Source: DASQUK01 sp963813485 (GTDB lineage: Bacteria; Actinomycetota; Acidimicrobiia; Acidimicrobiales; VFJN01). Taken from it: a stretch of 64,000 nt of DNA. The stretch spans positions 310,001-374,000 of the forward strand of contig CAWEZE010000013.1 of the NCBI GenBank assembly GCA_963813485.1. Reading direction: 5' to 3'. The position numbers were made by a program, and so were the translations under genes. The notes beneath the pieces are model-generated. The model made no database searches and was not told the DNA's origin. It worked only from the letters and a program-made list of their open reading frames with translations. Position 1 is the first letter of the stretch. The number at the start of each line of letters is the position of its first letter. This document shows positions 1 through 8,454 of this stretch, in pieces.

Positions 1-866
1 CCGACGCCGGCGTCGCTGAACAGCTCCAGTAGGAGGACGTGCGGTACCCGCCCGTCCATCAGGTGCGCCGACCTCACGCCGTTGCGGACCGCATGGACGG
101 CGGCGGCGGCCTTGGGGATCATCCCCCCGGTGAGGCGGCTGTCGTCGATCATCGCCTCGAGCTCATCGGCGGTGATGTGACTCACGAGCGAGTCCGGCTC
201 GTCGACGTCTGCGAGCAGGCCGGCGACGTCGGTCAGGAACATGGCCTTCTCCGCCTCCAGCGCTTCCGCCAATGCACCCGCCACGGTGTCCGCGTTGATG
301 TTGTAGGCCTGCCCGGTGGGATCGGATCCGATCGTCGAGACCACCGGGATGAGATCCTCGGCCAGCAGCCGCTGGAGAATCGCCGGGTTGACCGAGCGCA
401 CGTCACCCACGTAGCCGAGCTCGGGGTTGCGGGCCCCGGCCAACAGGAGGCCGGCGTCCTCGCCCGAGAGCCCCACCGCCAGGGGACCGTGGACGTTGAC
501 GGCCGACACGATGTCGCGGTTGACCTTGCCGACGAGCACCATCCGGGCGATGTCCACCGTCTCGGCGTCGGTGACGCGCAGGCCGTCGCGGAACTCGGGC
601 TCCTTGCCCAGCCGGGCCATGAGCTCGCTGATCTGCGGACCGCCGCCGTGCACCACCACCGGCCGCAGGCCCACCGCCCGCAAGAGCACCACGTCGTCGA
701 CCACGGCGCGCCCCAGCTCGGGATCGACCATGGCGGCCCCGCCGTACTTCACCACCACCACCGAGCCCCGGAACCGCTGGATATAGGGGAGCGCCTCCAG
801 CAGGATTCTGACTCGGCCCCGGGGCCCGAGCGGCCCGGCGGCGGAGCCGCCAGGAGCGGGAGACAC
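1..866 (-). CDS. argB: Acetylglutamate kinase, 3' end outside the window
   Basis: Phosphorylates N-acetylglutamate in the second step of arginine synthesis; cytoplasmic. The reading frame shows RILLEALPYIQRFRG followed by VVVVKYGGAAMVD, the nucleotide-binding N-terminus of the family. The gene runs off the left edge, so the C-terminus is not visible. The start is uncertain: I chose GTG at 866, close to the conserved region. An in-frame TTG at 1040 overlaps the argJ stop as TTGA and has a strong AAGGGG site in front, but it would add about 58 Pro/Ser/Ala-rich residues with poorer GC3 than the surrounding genes. It follows argJ in the argC-argJ-argB operon. Confidence 0.88.
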   Translation of the reverse strand, partial: MSPAPGGSAAGPLGPRGRVRILLEALPYIQRFRGSVVVVKYGGAAMVDPELGRAVVDDVVLLRAVGLRPVVVHGGGPQISELMARLGKEPEFRDGLRVTDAETVDIARMVLVGKVNRDIVSAVNVHGPLAVGLSGEDAGLLLAGARNPELGYVGDVRSVNPAILQRLLAEDLIPVVSTIGSDPTGQAYNINADTVAGALAEALEAEKAMFLTDVAGLLADVDEPDSLVSHITADELEAMIDDSRLTGGMIPKAAAAVHAVRNGVRSAHLMDGRVPHVLLLELFSDAGV

Positions 867-1036
867 AACGTCGGAGCCCGAGGCCGCTTCCCCTGCCGCG
901 TCGGAGGGCGGGTAGCGAGCGGGTGGCGCTGAGGATGCGGGACCGCTGCCGGCGCTTGTTGGCGCCGGCGGCGGTAGGCCCCGCACCGGAGGCGACAGGA
1001 CCCGTGAGCGGAGGGGCGCGGACGGGCGTAGCCGGC

Positions 1037-2206
1037 TCAAGACGTCCCCTTGTTCTCGTCGATATACCCGGGGGCGAGGTCGTTGGTGAGGACCCGGGCG
1101 TATCCGTCACCGACGCCCAGGTCGCAGCAAAGCTCGAGGTACTCCCCGGCCATGTGCTCGGCCACGGCGGCGGCGTCGTGCTCGATGCCGACGCAACCCC
1201 GGCTCACCACGGTGCCGCCGTACGCGATCGTCAGCTCGGCGGGGTCGAGCTTGACGCCCGCGGTGCCCAGGTCACTCGCCACCCGTCCCCAGTAGGGGTC
1301 GCCGCCGAACCACGAGCACTTGGCCAGCTGGCTGTCCGCCACCTTGCGGGCCGCCTGGCGGGCCTCGTCGTCGGAGGCGGCGCCGGTCACGCGCACCCGG
1401 ACGACCTTGGTGTGGCCCTCCGCGTCGCCCACCATCTGCGTTGCCAGGTCCTCGCAGGCGGCAGCCACCGCCGCGGCGAACGCGTCCCCGTCGGGCGGGC
1501 CCGACCGGCCATTGGCCAGGATCAGGACCGTGTCGTTGGTGGACGTGCAGCCGTCGACGGTGACGGCGTTGAAGCTGTCGGCCACACCCGCGCGCAGCAC
1601 CCGATCGAGGGCCGGCGGATCCACGGCGGCGTCAGTGGTGAGCACCGCGAGCATCGTGGCCATGTTGGGCGCCAGCATCGCGGCACCCTTGGCCATGCCG
1701 CCGACCACGAACCCGTCGCTCCGCACGACCGTCTCCTTGCGGTGCGTGTCGGTGGTCATGATCGCTTCCGCGGCGGCGATCCCCTGGCTGGGGGCGCCAC
1801 CCCGTTCGGACACCAGGCGGGGCACGCCGGCCGCAATGGCGTCCATCGGCAGCGCGAACCCGATCAGCCCGGTGGAGCACACGAGGACTGCCTCGGGCGG
1901 GCAGCACAACTCGCTCGCGACCAGCGCGCACATCGTCTCCGCGTCGGCCTCGCCCCGCTCGCCGGTGGCGGCGTTGGCGTTGCCACTCGACAGGACCACC
2001 GCGGCGGCCCGTCCCTCGGTCGCCGCCAGGTGCCGGCGGCTCACGACGACCGGCGCCGCCACCACCACGTTCTGGGTGAACACGCCGGCGGCGGCCACGG
2101 CGCCGCCACCGGCGACCGCCACCAGCGACAGGTCGCGCTCGCCCGATGCCTTGATGCCGCACGCCACGCCGCCAGCCGCGAATCCCGCCGGGGCGACGAC
2201 GCTCAT
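1037..2206 (-). CDS. argJ: Bifunctional glutamate N-acetyltransferase / amino-acid acetyltransferase
   Basis: ArgJ transfers acetyl from N-acetylornithine to glutamate (and may use acetyl-CoA), closing the cyclic arginine pathway. The 389 aa match the family length. The self-cleavage motif APNMATML is present, with Thr184 as predicted nucleophile and new alpha/beta boundary, and STGLIG lies in the N-terminal half. The ATG at 2206 is preceded by GGAGG inside the 93-bp intercistronic repeat. It lies between argC and argB in one operon. Confidence 0.95.
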   Translation of the reverse strand: MSVVAPAGFAAGGVACGIKASGERDLSLVAVAGGGAVAAAGVFTQNVVVAAPVVVSRRHLAATEGRAAAVVLSSGNANAATGERGEADAETMCALVASELCCPPEAVLVCSTGLIGFALPMDAIAAGVPRLVSERGGAPSQGIAAAEAIMTTDTHRKETVVRSDGFVVGGMAKGAAMLAPNMATMLAVLTTDAAVDPPALDRVLRAGVADSFNAVTVDGCTSTNDTVLILANGRSGPPDGDAFAAAVAAACEDLATQMVGDAEGHTKVVRVRVTGAASDDEARQAARKVADSQLAKCSWFGGDPYWGRVASDLGTAGVKLDPAELTIAYGGTVVSRGCVGIEHDAAAVAEHMAGEYLELCCDLGVGDGYARVLTNDLAPGYIDENKGTS

Positions 2207-2207
2207 C

Positions 2208-2300
2208 GGCTCGCCTCCGGCTCGCCAATGAGCGATCGCCGCGCCGCGGCGATAGACGCACTGTGTTCATGGTTCGCTCGCACTTCGTGCCCGCTCACGG
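2208..2300 (-). repeat. 93-bp structured intercistronic element, copy 1 (argC-argJ)
   Basis: This fills the whole gap between argC and argJ and contains the argC stop codon. Read on the minus strand it has, in order: the TGA stop, a GCAC-GAA-GTGC hairpin, a second hairpin ATCGCCGC-GGC-GCGGCGAT, the direct repeat GGCGAGCC either side of GGA, and a GGAGG ribosome binding site ending just before the argJ ATG. A 93-bp copy with about 17 mismatches by eye lies at 60719-60811 in the same position between two unrelated genes. Confidence 0.75.
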
Positions 2301-3335
2301 GTAGACGCCCACGGTCGGGAGGCCGCTGGTCTCCGGCAGGCCGAGCATGAGATTGGCGCACTGGATCGCCTGACCTGACGCGCCCTTGACCAGGTTGTCC
2401 AGCGCGGCGAGGGCGACGATCCAGCCCGTCCGAGGATCGGCCATGGCGGTGACGTGGACGGCGTTCGACCCCAGCGTCGCCTTGGTCGACGGCGAGCCGT
2501 CGGTCACCACCACGAACGGCTCGCCGCGCCAGGTGGTCCGCACGGCGTCCATGACGTCGGTGGTGGTCGTGCCCGACCCGGAGGAGCGGGCGTAGCACGT
2601 GGCGAGGATCCCCCGGTTCATCGGCGCAAGGTGGGGCGTGAACAGGACCTGCGCCCGAGCGCCGGGGGCGACCCGGCTCAGGCCCTGCTCGATCTCGGGC
2701 GTATGCCGGTGGGTAAGCAGGCCGTAGGCGGTGAAGTCCTCGTCAACGGCGCAGAAGGCGGTTGTCGGTTTGGGGGACCGGCCGGCGCCGGACACACCGC
2801 TGGCGGCGTCCACCACGATCCCGGTCGCCTCCACCAGCCCGCGCCGCACCAGCGGCGCCAGGGCCAGGACCGCGGCGGTGACGTAGCAGCCCGGGGCAGC
2901 GACCTTCGACGCCCCGGCGATGTCGGCGCGGAACAGCTCTGGCAGCCCATAGGCGAAGCTCCCGAGCAGGTCGGGTCGAGCGTGCTCGGCGCCGTACCAC
3001 GCCGGGTACAACCCGGGATCGTCCAGCCGGAAGTCGGCGGCCAGGTCGACGATCCGTCCCACGCGACCCGTGAGGTCGGGCACGATGTCCTGCGAGGCGC
3101 CGTGCGGCAGCGCGAGGAAAACGAGGTCGAGGCCGTCGCACGACTCGGCGTCGAACTTGCCCAGGGTCAAGGTGGGAAACGCCGCTGCCAGGCTCGGGTA
3201 CACCTCCGCCACGCGGGCACCCGCCTGCGAATCCGCAGTGGCCACGCGCACCTGGAGCTGCGGGTGCTGGCTGCACAGCCGCAGCAGCTCGGCTCCGGTG
3301 TAGCCGGAGGCGCCGACGATGCCCACCGAGGTCAT
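2295..3335 (-). CDS. argC: N-acetyl-gamma-glutamyl-phosphate reductase
   Basis: NADPH-dependent reduction of N-acetylglutamyl phosphate, third step of arginine synthesis. The N-terminus has the dinucleotide motif GIVGASGYTGAEL (about residues 5-17) and the active-site segment APGCYVTAA with Cys150. I start at the ATG at 3335 (346 aa): a -10 box TATGCT ends six bases upstream, which points to a leaderless mRNA and explains the lack of a ribosome binding site. A GTG at 3353 would lie within the promoter. First gene of argC-argJ-argB. Confidence 0.94.
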   Translation of the reverse strand: MTSVGIVGASGYTGAELLRLCSQHPQLQVRVATADSQAGARVAEVYPSLAAAFPTLTLGKFDAESCDGLDLVFLALPHGASQDIVPDLTGRVGRIVDLAADFRLDDPGLYPAWYGAEHARPDLLGSFAYGLPELFRADIAGASKVAAPGCYVTAAVLALAPLVRRGLVEATGIVVDAASGVSGAGRSPKPTTAFCAVDEDFTAYGLLTHRHTPEIEQGLSRVAPGARAQVLFTPHLAPMNRGILATCYARSSGSGTTTTDVMDAVRTTWRGEPFVVVTDGSPSTKATLGSNAVHVTAMADPRTGWIVALAALDNLVKGASGQAIQCANLMLGLPETSGLPTVGVYP

Positions 3336-3341
3336 CGATCG

Positions 3342-3370
3342 AGCATACGGCACTATGCATACTCATGCAA
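3342..3370 (-). promoter_or_regulatory. argC promoter with ArgR-type box
   Basis: On the minus strand: -35 TTGCAT, 17-bp spacer, -10 TATGCT, then six bases to the argC ATG. The perfect inverted repeat TGCAT-ACTC-ATGCA at 3356-3369 covers the -35 and spacer. A nearly identical box (TGCAT-AGTC-ATGCA) lies before carA. The shared box at the two entry points for arginine and carbamoyl phosphate makes ArgR the expected binder (inference). Confidence 0.72.
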
Positions 3371-3380
3371 AGTGGTTGGA

Positions 3381-6300
3381 TCACCCGTCCGCGGCGGCGT
3401 CGATCGACGGCCGCACCGTCCAGCGGACGTTGTGTGGCGACGACGCGGGCGTGTACATGCACACCGAACCGGTCACCACCGTGGCATCGAGGATCTCCCC
3501 CACCACCGGGTCGGCCCCTCTGACCTCGTCGATCGCCCGCTTGATCGCCTTGCGGACCGACGTCCGCGCCCGCTCGTGCTCGTTGGTGAAGGCGCGGGGG
3601 CGGCCACCCAGGCCGGTCGCCTCCTCGATCTGCGCAACCACCGCGTCCAGTTCGATGCGGATCCGATCGGCGCGACCCAGGTCGTGGTCGGCCTCGGCCT
3701 CGGCGAGGTCGTCCGCCAGCTCACGCGCTCGCAGCACATAGGCGTCCCGGGCCTGGCGGTCGATGATCTCGTGGCGGGCCCCCCCGGGGCTGCCACCGCC
3801 CGCGAGCGTCAATGCGGAGATCGGTCGGGCGGGATGGGCCACCAGCTCGGCCAGATAGACCATCCCCACCAGGTCGGGAACGACCGCCCGATGGTCACCG
3901 AGCTCCACCAACCAGCCACGCCCGTGCCGCCGCATGAACCCGTGCTGTTCGTCACCTGAGCCACCGGCGGTGCCGTTGCCGCGGGTGAGGTCGATCGTGC
4001 CGGCAGCGGCCGGGACGATCGACTCCGCCGGCTTCGACGACTCCGCCCGCCACGCCTCGGCCCGTGTGGTCATGCCCATGCTCTCCGCGTCGCGGATGGC
4101 ACGGTCCCAGAGGGCCGCCGACCGGGCGCCGTCGCCGGCCTGCGCCCGCCCGGCAAGCGTGGACGCCAGGTCGGCGGCCGCGATCGCCGCCAGCGGTCGG
4201 TTGCCCAGCCGCCGGTCTGCCGCAATGGCTCGCTCGAAGTGCGTGATCGCCTGGTCGGTGTCGCCAGCAGTCCGGGCCGCGAGCCCGAGGAAGCGCTCGG
4301 TCGACCCCAGGCAGATGACCCCCAGCGACGGCATGACGGGAAGGTCGGCAAACGGGGCCAGCAGCTCGTAGGCCTCGCGCGCCACCGCAACGTCGCCCTC
4401 GATGGCCGCCACCTCGACGATGGCCGCCATGCCCGCCAGCCAGGTGCTGGACCGCGGCAGCGCCGCCAGGCCGCATGCGCACAGCCGGCCGAGCCCGGCC
4501 CGCGCCCGCTCGTGGTGGCCCGCCCGCGCGGCGATGACGGCGGCGGTGGCCCGGAAGCCGAATTCCGCCTCTACCAGCGTGTTCGAGGCCGCCATGTCCT
4601 CAGCGGCCCCGAGGATCTCGGCGTCGCGCCCCTGGATCCAGCGAATAGCCATCGTGTGGGCGCCCAGGTAGCCGATCGCGTCGACCTCCCCGACCGAGAC
4701 GCCCCGGTCGTAGCAACGGGCGGCGGCCGCCTCGGCGTCGTCCAGGCGTCCGGCGCGAATCAGCAGCATCACGTCCAGCACGTCGACGATGTAGAGGATG
4801 TTCTGGCACTCGAGCGCGTCGGCCCGGGCCCGGAGGTCCTCCAGCGCCCGCGTGGCCCGGTCGTGTCCCAGCAGGAACAGGTCGACCGCCCGCCAGCACA
4901 GGCCCATCAGCCCCAGGACGCCGTGACCACCCTCGGCCGCCACCCGGACCAGCTCATCGGCCAGGTCGAGGCGCCTCCGCGCGAATTCGGGCATCAGCAG
5001 CGCGTGATGACAGAGCGAGAGCGCCTCGGCCAACGCCCCGAGGTCCCCGCTGCGGCGGGCGGCGGCCAGTGCATCGTGTACGGGCTCGATGGGACCGCCG
5101 TCGTACACGTTCTCGGCCGCAAGCCGCGCGGTGAGCCGGCAACGCAACGCCTCGTGGCTGGCGGGGAGACCGGCAAGTGCGGCGCGTTGCAACCCCAGGA
5201 CCCGGGCCCGGTCCACCGGCGCGCGGTGCTCGTTGAGCCAATGGCCCCCGAGACCCAGCGCAGCCTCGGCGAACAGCACCGGATCGTCCGCGCTCTCGGC
5301 GGCCGACGTGGCCCGGTCGAACCGGAGCCGCGCCTCGCCCAGGCGGCCACTCAGAAGCGCCGCCTGGGCCCAAGTGACGAGCAGCGCGGCCGGCGGGTGA
5401 CCGAGACTCGCCGGGTGATGGAGGTCGACGGCCGCCGACAGCAGCCCGTCCGCACGCTCGTAGGCGAAGCTGTTGATCATGGACCGGGCTGCGTCCCGGC
5501 AGGCGTCCACCGCCGTCCGGGCGTCGGCGGTCGACCGCGGGGCCGCGGCCAGCGCGTGATGCGCCCGCCGGGCGAGGCGATCGGCCGGGGTGACGCCGGC
5601 GGACGTCGCGGTTCCCGCATCCGCCCCGGCCACCACGCGTGCGGCGCGAGCGTGGGCGCCGAAACGCTCGCCCGGCGCCAGGGCGTCCTCCAGCGCCGAG
5701 CGCACCAGCCCGTGGGTGAAGACGAAGCGATCGGGCGCTTCCCCGGGCAGCGAGGTGACCAGTCCGGCGCCGGTCGACTCGACGACCGCGTCGATCACCG
5801 CCCGGGGATCGGCCTCCGACACGGCGGCGGCCTCGGACACCGTCGGTGTCAGTCCTAGCACGGCGCTGGCCCGCAGGATCCGCTGGGTCCCCGGCGAGAG
5901 CGCCGCAAGCGCCTGGTCGATCGCCACCCGGAGGCCCGCCGGCAACGCCCGCTGTGGATCGGGCGCGCCCAGTGCGGCGATGCGCCGCAGGAAGAGCGGG
6001 TTGCCACCGGTGACCTTCAGGAGCGCCAGCACCAGGTCGGGCGCCAGCTGGCGCAGGCCCTGGTCGGCCAGGAATGTGGTGGCCTCGTCCAGGTCGAAGT
6101 GGTGGAGCACGACCGGGATGGCCTCGCGCTCGATCTCGGCGAGCAAGCGTGCCTCGAGGCCGTCCCCTGACGGCTCGCCACTGCGCCGGCTCACGATCAG
6201 GGCGAGCGGCAGCCGGTGGATGGCGCGGGCGACGAAGCGGGTGAGCAGCAGGGTGCCGGCGTCGGCTGCGTGAATGTCGTCGATGACGACGCATGCGGGG

Positions 6301-6695
6301 GCGCCTGCAGCCGCCGTACCCAGCGCGTCGACGATGGCCGAGAACCGCGCGAACCGATCGGCGTCGACGGCCTCGACCGTCGTCGCCGCCGTGCCCGGCC
6401 CGAGCAGGCGCGCCGCCTCGTCACCACACAGCTCGGCCAGGATCGGCTGCCATGGCCACAACGGCGGCGCGCCACCCTCGCCCCAGCACCGCGCTGTCAC
6501 CACGATCAGCCCGGCGCGTCGGGCCCGCTCCGCCGTCTCGTCGCAGAACCGGGTCTTGCCGATCCCGGCCTCGCCGGAAACCAACGCCACGGCTCCCCGC
6601 CCTTCGGGGGCGGCCGTGAAGATGCGGTCGATCCGACGCAGCTCGTCGGCCCGACCGACGAACCGCTCCGCCGCGGAAACGAGGTTCGGGGGCAC
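3381..6695 (-). CDS. Large AAA-ATPase signalling/regulatory protein with TPR-like region
   Basis: About 1104 aa. The N-terminal AAA domain has FVGRADEL, Walker A GEAGIGKT (residues 41-48) and Walker B-like ACVVIDDIHAAD, as in MalT/SARP/adenylate-cyclase-associated ATPases. A long Ala/Leu-rich helical region of TPR type follows. The last about 200 residues hold RGWLVELGDHRAVVPDL and a charged helical segment ending in SVCMYTP, a C-terminal module I recall from actinobacterial ATPase regulators. No LuxR-type HTH is visible at the end. I chose GTG 6695 because AAGGTGG lies just upstream; the frame is open to 6797. It is divergent from the methyltransferase at 6848. Its signal and target are unknown. 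Confidence 0.72.
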   Translation of the reverse strand: MPPNLVSAAERFVGRADELRRIDRIFTAAPEGRGAVALVSGEAGIGKTRFCDETAERARRAGLIVVTARCWGEGGAPPLWPWQPILAELCGDEAARLLGPGTAATTVEAVDADRFARFSAIVDALGTAAAGAPACVVIDDIHAADAGTLLLTRFVARAIHRLPLALIVSRRSGEPSGDGLEARLLAEIEREAIPVVLHHFDLDEATTFLADQGLRQLAPDLVLALLKVTGGNPLFLRRIAALGAPDPQRALPAGLRVAIDQALAALSPGTQRILRASAVLGLTPTVSEAAAVSEADPRAVIDAVVESTGAGLVTSLPGEAPDRFVFTHGLVRSALEDALAPGERFGAHARAARVVAGADAGTATSAGVTPADRLARRAHHALAAAPRSTADARTAVDACRDAARSMINSFAYERADGLLSAAVDLHHPASLGHPPAALLVTWAQAALLSGRLGEARLRFDRATSAAESADDPVLFAEAALGLGGHWLNEHRAPVDRARVLGLQRAALAGLPASHEALRCRLTARLAAENVYDGGPIEPVHDALAAARRSGDLGALAEALSLCHHALLMPEFARRRLDLADELVRVAAEGGHGVLGLMGLCWRAVDLFLLGHDRATRALEDLRARADALECQNILYIVDVLDVMLLIRAGRLDDAEAAAARCYDRGVSVGEVDAIGYLGAHTMAIRWIQGRDAEILGAAEDMAASNTLVEAEFGFRATAAVIAARAGHHERARAGLGRLCACGLAALPRSSTWLAGMAAIVEVAAIEGDVAVAREAYELLAPFADLPVMPSLGVICLGSTERFLGLAARTAGDTDQAITHFERAIAADRRLGNRPLAAIAAADLASTLAGRAQAGDGARSAALWDRAIRDAESMGMTTRAEAWRAESSKPAESIVPAAAGTIDLTRGNGTAGGSGDEQHGFMRRHGRGWLVELGDHRAVVPDLVGMVYLAELVAHPARPISALTLAGGGSPGGARHEIIDRQARDAYVLRARELADDLAEAEADHDLGRADRIRIELDAVVAQIEEATGLGGRPRAFTNEHERARTSVRKAIKRAIDEVRGADPVVGEILDATVVTGSVCMYTPASSPHNVRWTVRPSIDAAADG

Positions 6696-6847
6696 CGACC
6701 GCCACCTTACGACCGGGCCGTCAGCCACTCTGCGCCAATTGACACAGTGCCCTCGTGCCTGTGCCATCCCGTGGCACAGACGGCCCGGCGGTGTCACGCC
6801 TCCTGGACACGCGGACAGGCCGCGTCCAGACCCCTCCAGGAGGCCAC
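6696..6847 (+). promoter_or_regulatory. Divergent control region with a 7-bp inverted repeat
   Basis: This lies between the ATPase regulator and the methyltransferase. It contains TTGACA at 6739-6744, a good -35 for the plus strand with only a weak -10 match about 17-18 bp on, and the perfect inverted repeat TGTGCCA-TCCCG-TGGCACA at 6760-6778. AGGAGG at 6838-6843 is the ribosome binding site of the methyltransferase. The repeat is a candidate operator for the divergent pair. Confidence 0.5.
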
Positions 6848-7924
6848 ATGTCCACGACCGAGACCGCGCCGCTCGACCAGTCCAAGCTCGATGCGTTCGT
6901 CGGGCGGTTCCTCGGCGACCTCGGCACTGCCCTGCACATGCCCACCGTGCTGGTGGGCGACCGCCTCGGGCTCTATCGGGCGATGGCGGACGGCAAGTCG
7001 ACGAGCCCGGCCGAGCTTGCCGAGCGGACCGGCACCAACGAACGCTACGTAGGGGAATGGCTGGCCGCGCAGGCGGCCGCGGGGTATGTGGAGTACGACG
7101 ATGCGGCCGGCACCTTCCGGCTCCCGCCCGAGCACGCCGCCCTGCTCATCGACCAGGGGGCACCTGTGTTCATCCCCGGCGCGTTCCAGCTGGCGGCGTC
7201 GACGGTGAAGGACGAGCCGCTCATCACAGAGGCGTTCCGGACCGGTGAGGGCGTCGCCTGGCACGACCACCACCCGGACCTCTTCGTGGGTTGCGAGCGC
7301 TTCTTCCGGCCGGGCTACGCCGCCCACCTGATCGACGAGTGGCTGCCGGCGCTCGAGGGTCTCGAGGTGAAGCTCCGGGCCGGCGCCAAGGTGGCGGACG
7401 TCGGCTGCGGGCACGGCGCCAGCACGCTCATCATGGCCACGGCATTTCCGGAGTCGTCGTTCGTCGGGTTCGACTACCACGACGCCTCGATCGAGACCGC
7501 CCGGCGGTCCGCCGACTCGGCCGGCCTGGGTGAGCGCGTCCGCTTCGACGTCGCCGCCGCACAGGATTACCCGGGTACGAACTACGACTTCGTGGCCTTC
7601 TTCGACTGCCTGCACGACATGGGTGACCCGGTTGGCGCCGCCCGTCACGTCCGGTCGACCCTGGCCCCCGACGGGACGTGGATGATCGTCGAGCCCTACG
7701 CCAACGACCGCCTGGAAGACAACATCAACCCGGTGGGCAAGATCTACTACAACGCCTCGACGCTGATCTGCACCCCGGCGTCGCGAGCGCAGGAGGTGGG
7801 ACTGGCCCTCGGTGCCCAGGCCGGCGAGGAACGCCTGCGGGACGTGGTCACCGAGGCGGGCTTCACGAGCTTCCGACGGGCCGCCGAGACGCCCGTTAAC
7901 ATCGTCTACGAGGCGAGGCCTTAG
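6848..7924 (+). CDS. SAM-dependent class I methyltransferase with N-terminal winged helix
   Basis: 358 aa. Residues 1-100 look like the dimerisation/winged-helix part of O-methyltransferase-like enzymes (SPAELAERTGTNERYVGEWL). The SAM motif I is VADVGCGHG at about 182-190, followed by FVGFDYHDASIETARR. Substrate unknown. The ATG at 6848 has AGGAGG in front; the upstream open frame reads through the operator region and is unlikely to be translated. A VOC-family gene follows after 15 bp, so the two are probably co-transcribed. Confidence 0.82.
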   Translation: MSTTETAPLDQSKLDAFVGRFLGDLGTALHMPTVLVGDRLGLYRAMADGKSTSPAELAERTGTNERYVGEWLAAQAAAGYVEYDDAAGTFRLPPEHAALLIDQGAPVFIPGAFQLAASTVKDEPLITEAFRTGEGVAWHDHHPDLFVGCERFFRPGYAAHLIDEWLPALEGLEVKLRAGAKVADVGCGHGASTLIMATAFPESSFVGFDYHDASIETARRSADSAGLGERVRFDVAAAQDYPGTNYDFVAFFDCLHDMGDPVGAARHVRSTLAPDGTWMIVEPYANDRLEDNINPVGKIYYNASTLICTPASRAQEVGLALGAQAGEERLRDVVTEAGFTSFRRAAETPVNIVYEARP

Positions 7925-7939
7925 GCGGAAAGGCGGATA

Positions 7940-8329
7940 ATGGCTGATTTCCCTTCGATCACCCACGTCGCGGTCACGGTGAACGACCTGTCGGTCAGCG
8001 TGCCCTGGTACCAGCGGCTGTTCGGGTCGGCACCGATCCTCGACGAGGACACCGGCCCGTTCCACCACGCGGCGTTCGCGATCGGCGATGTGCTGTTCGC
8101 CCTTCACGAGTTCACGGAGCCGACCGGGGAGCGATTCAACGAGCACCAGACCGGGCTCGATCACATCTCTTTCGGTTGCGCCGACCGCGCGGCCATGGAG
8201 GAGTGGCAGGCGCGGCTCGAGGAACTGGACATCGCCCACGGAGGGATCATCGAGGCCCACTACGGGTCAGCCCTCGCCTTCCGCGACCCCGACAACATCG
8301 CGCTGGAGTTCTTCGCCCCGCCGGGCTGA
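7940..8329 (+). CDS. VOC family protein (glyoxalase/bleomycin-resistance fold)
   Basis: 129 aa, a single vicinal-oxygen-chelate domain. It starts ITHVAVTVNDLSVSVPWYQRLFG and ends with FRDPDNIALEFFAPPG, the usual first and last strands of the fold, with metal-ligand-type His and Glu residues (THVAV, HISFG, LEFF). Substrate cannot be predicted; family members include glyoxalases, dioxygenases and drug-binding proteins. It lies 15 bp after the methyltransferase and converges on the acyltransferase gene at 8455. Confidence 0.8.
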   Translation: MADFPSITHVAVTVNDLSVSVPWYQRLFGSAPILDEDTGPFHHAAFAIGDVLFALHEFTEPTGERFNEHQTGLDHISFGCADRAAMEEWQARLEELDIAHGGIIEAHYGSALAFRDPDNIALEFFAPPG

Positions 8330-8400
8330 GAGGGCCCAGCGGATGGGGCGCTCGAGGGCACCGGTGGGATTGCTGCCGGGTCGCAGCCCAACAGCTGGGC

Positions 8401-8450
8401 CTCCCGGGGCGCTGACCACCGCATGACACGAGGACGTGCGTATCCGCCCA
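8401..8450. repeat. Repeat shared by convergent intergenic regions, copy 1
   Basis: The gap 8330-8454 separates two converging genes. The part listed here shares the blocks CTGACCACC, ATGA, GAGGACGTGC, TATC and GC, in the same order and nearly the same spacing, with 63155-63205, which also lies between converging genes. The rest of the gap contains GCCC-AACAGCT-GGGC just before the repeat. No poly-T terminator is visible. Confidence 0.55.
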
Positions 8451-8454
8451 CGCT

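Noticed and set aside
403..1110. Long Arg/Ala/Gly-rich open frames on both strands at the argB/argJ junction and in most other genes
   Set aside because: They are shadows of real genes in GC-rich DNA: composition is Arg/Pro/Ala/Gly with no known motifs, and they overlap well-supported genes.
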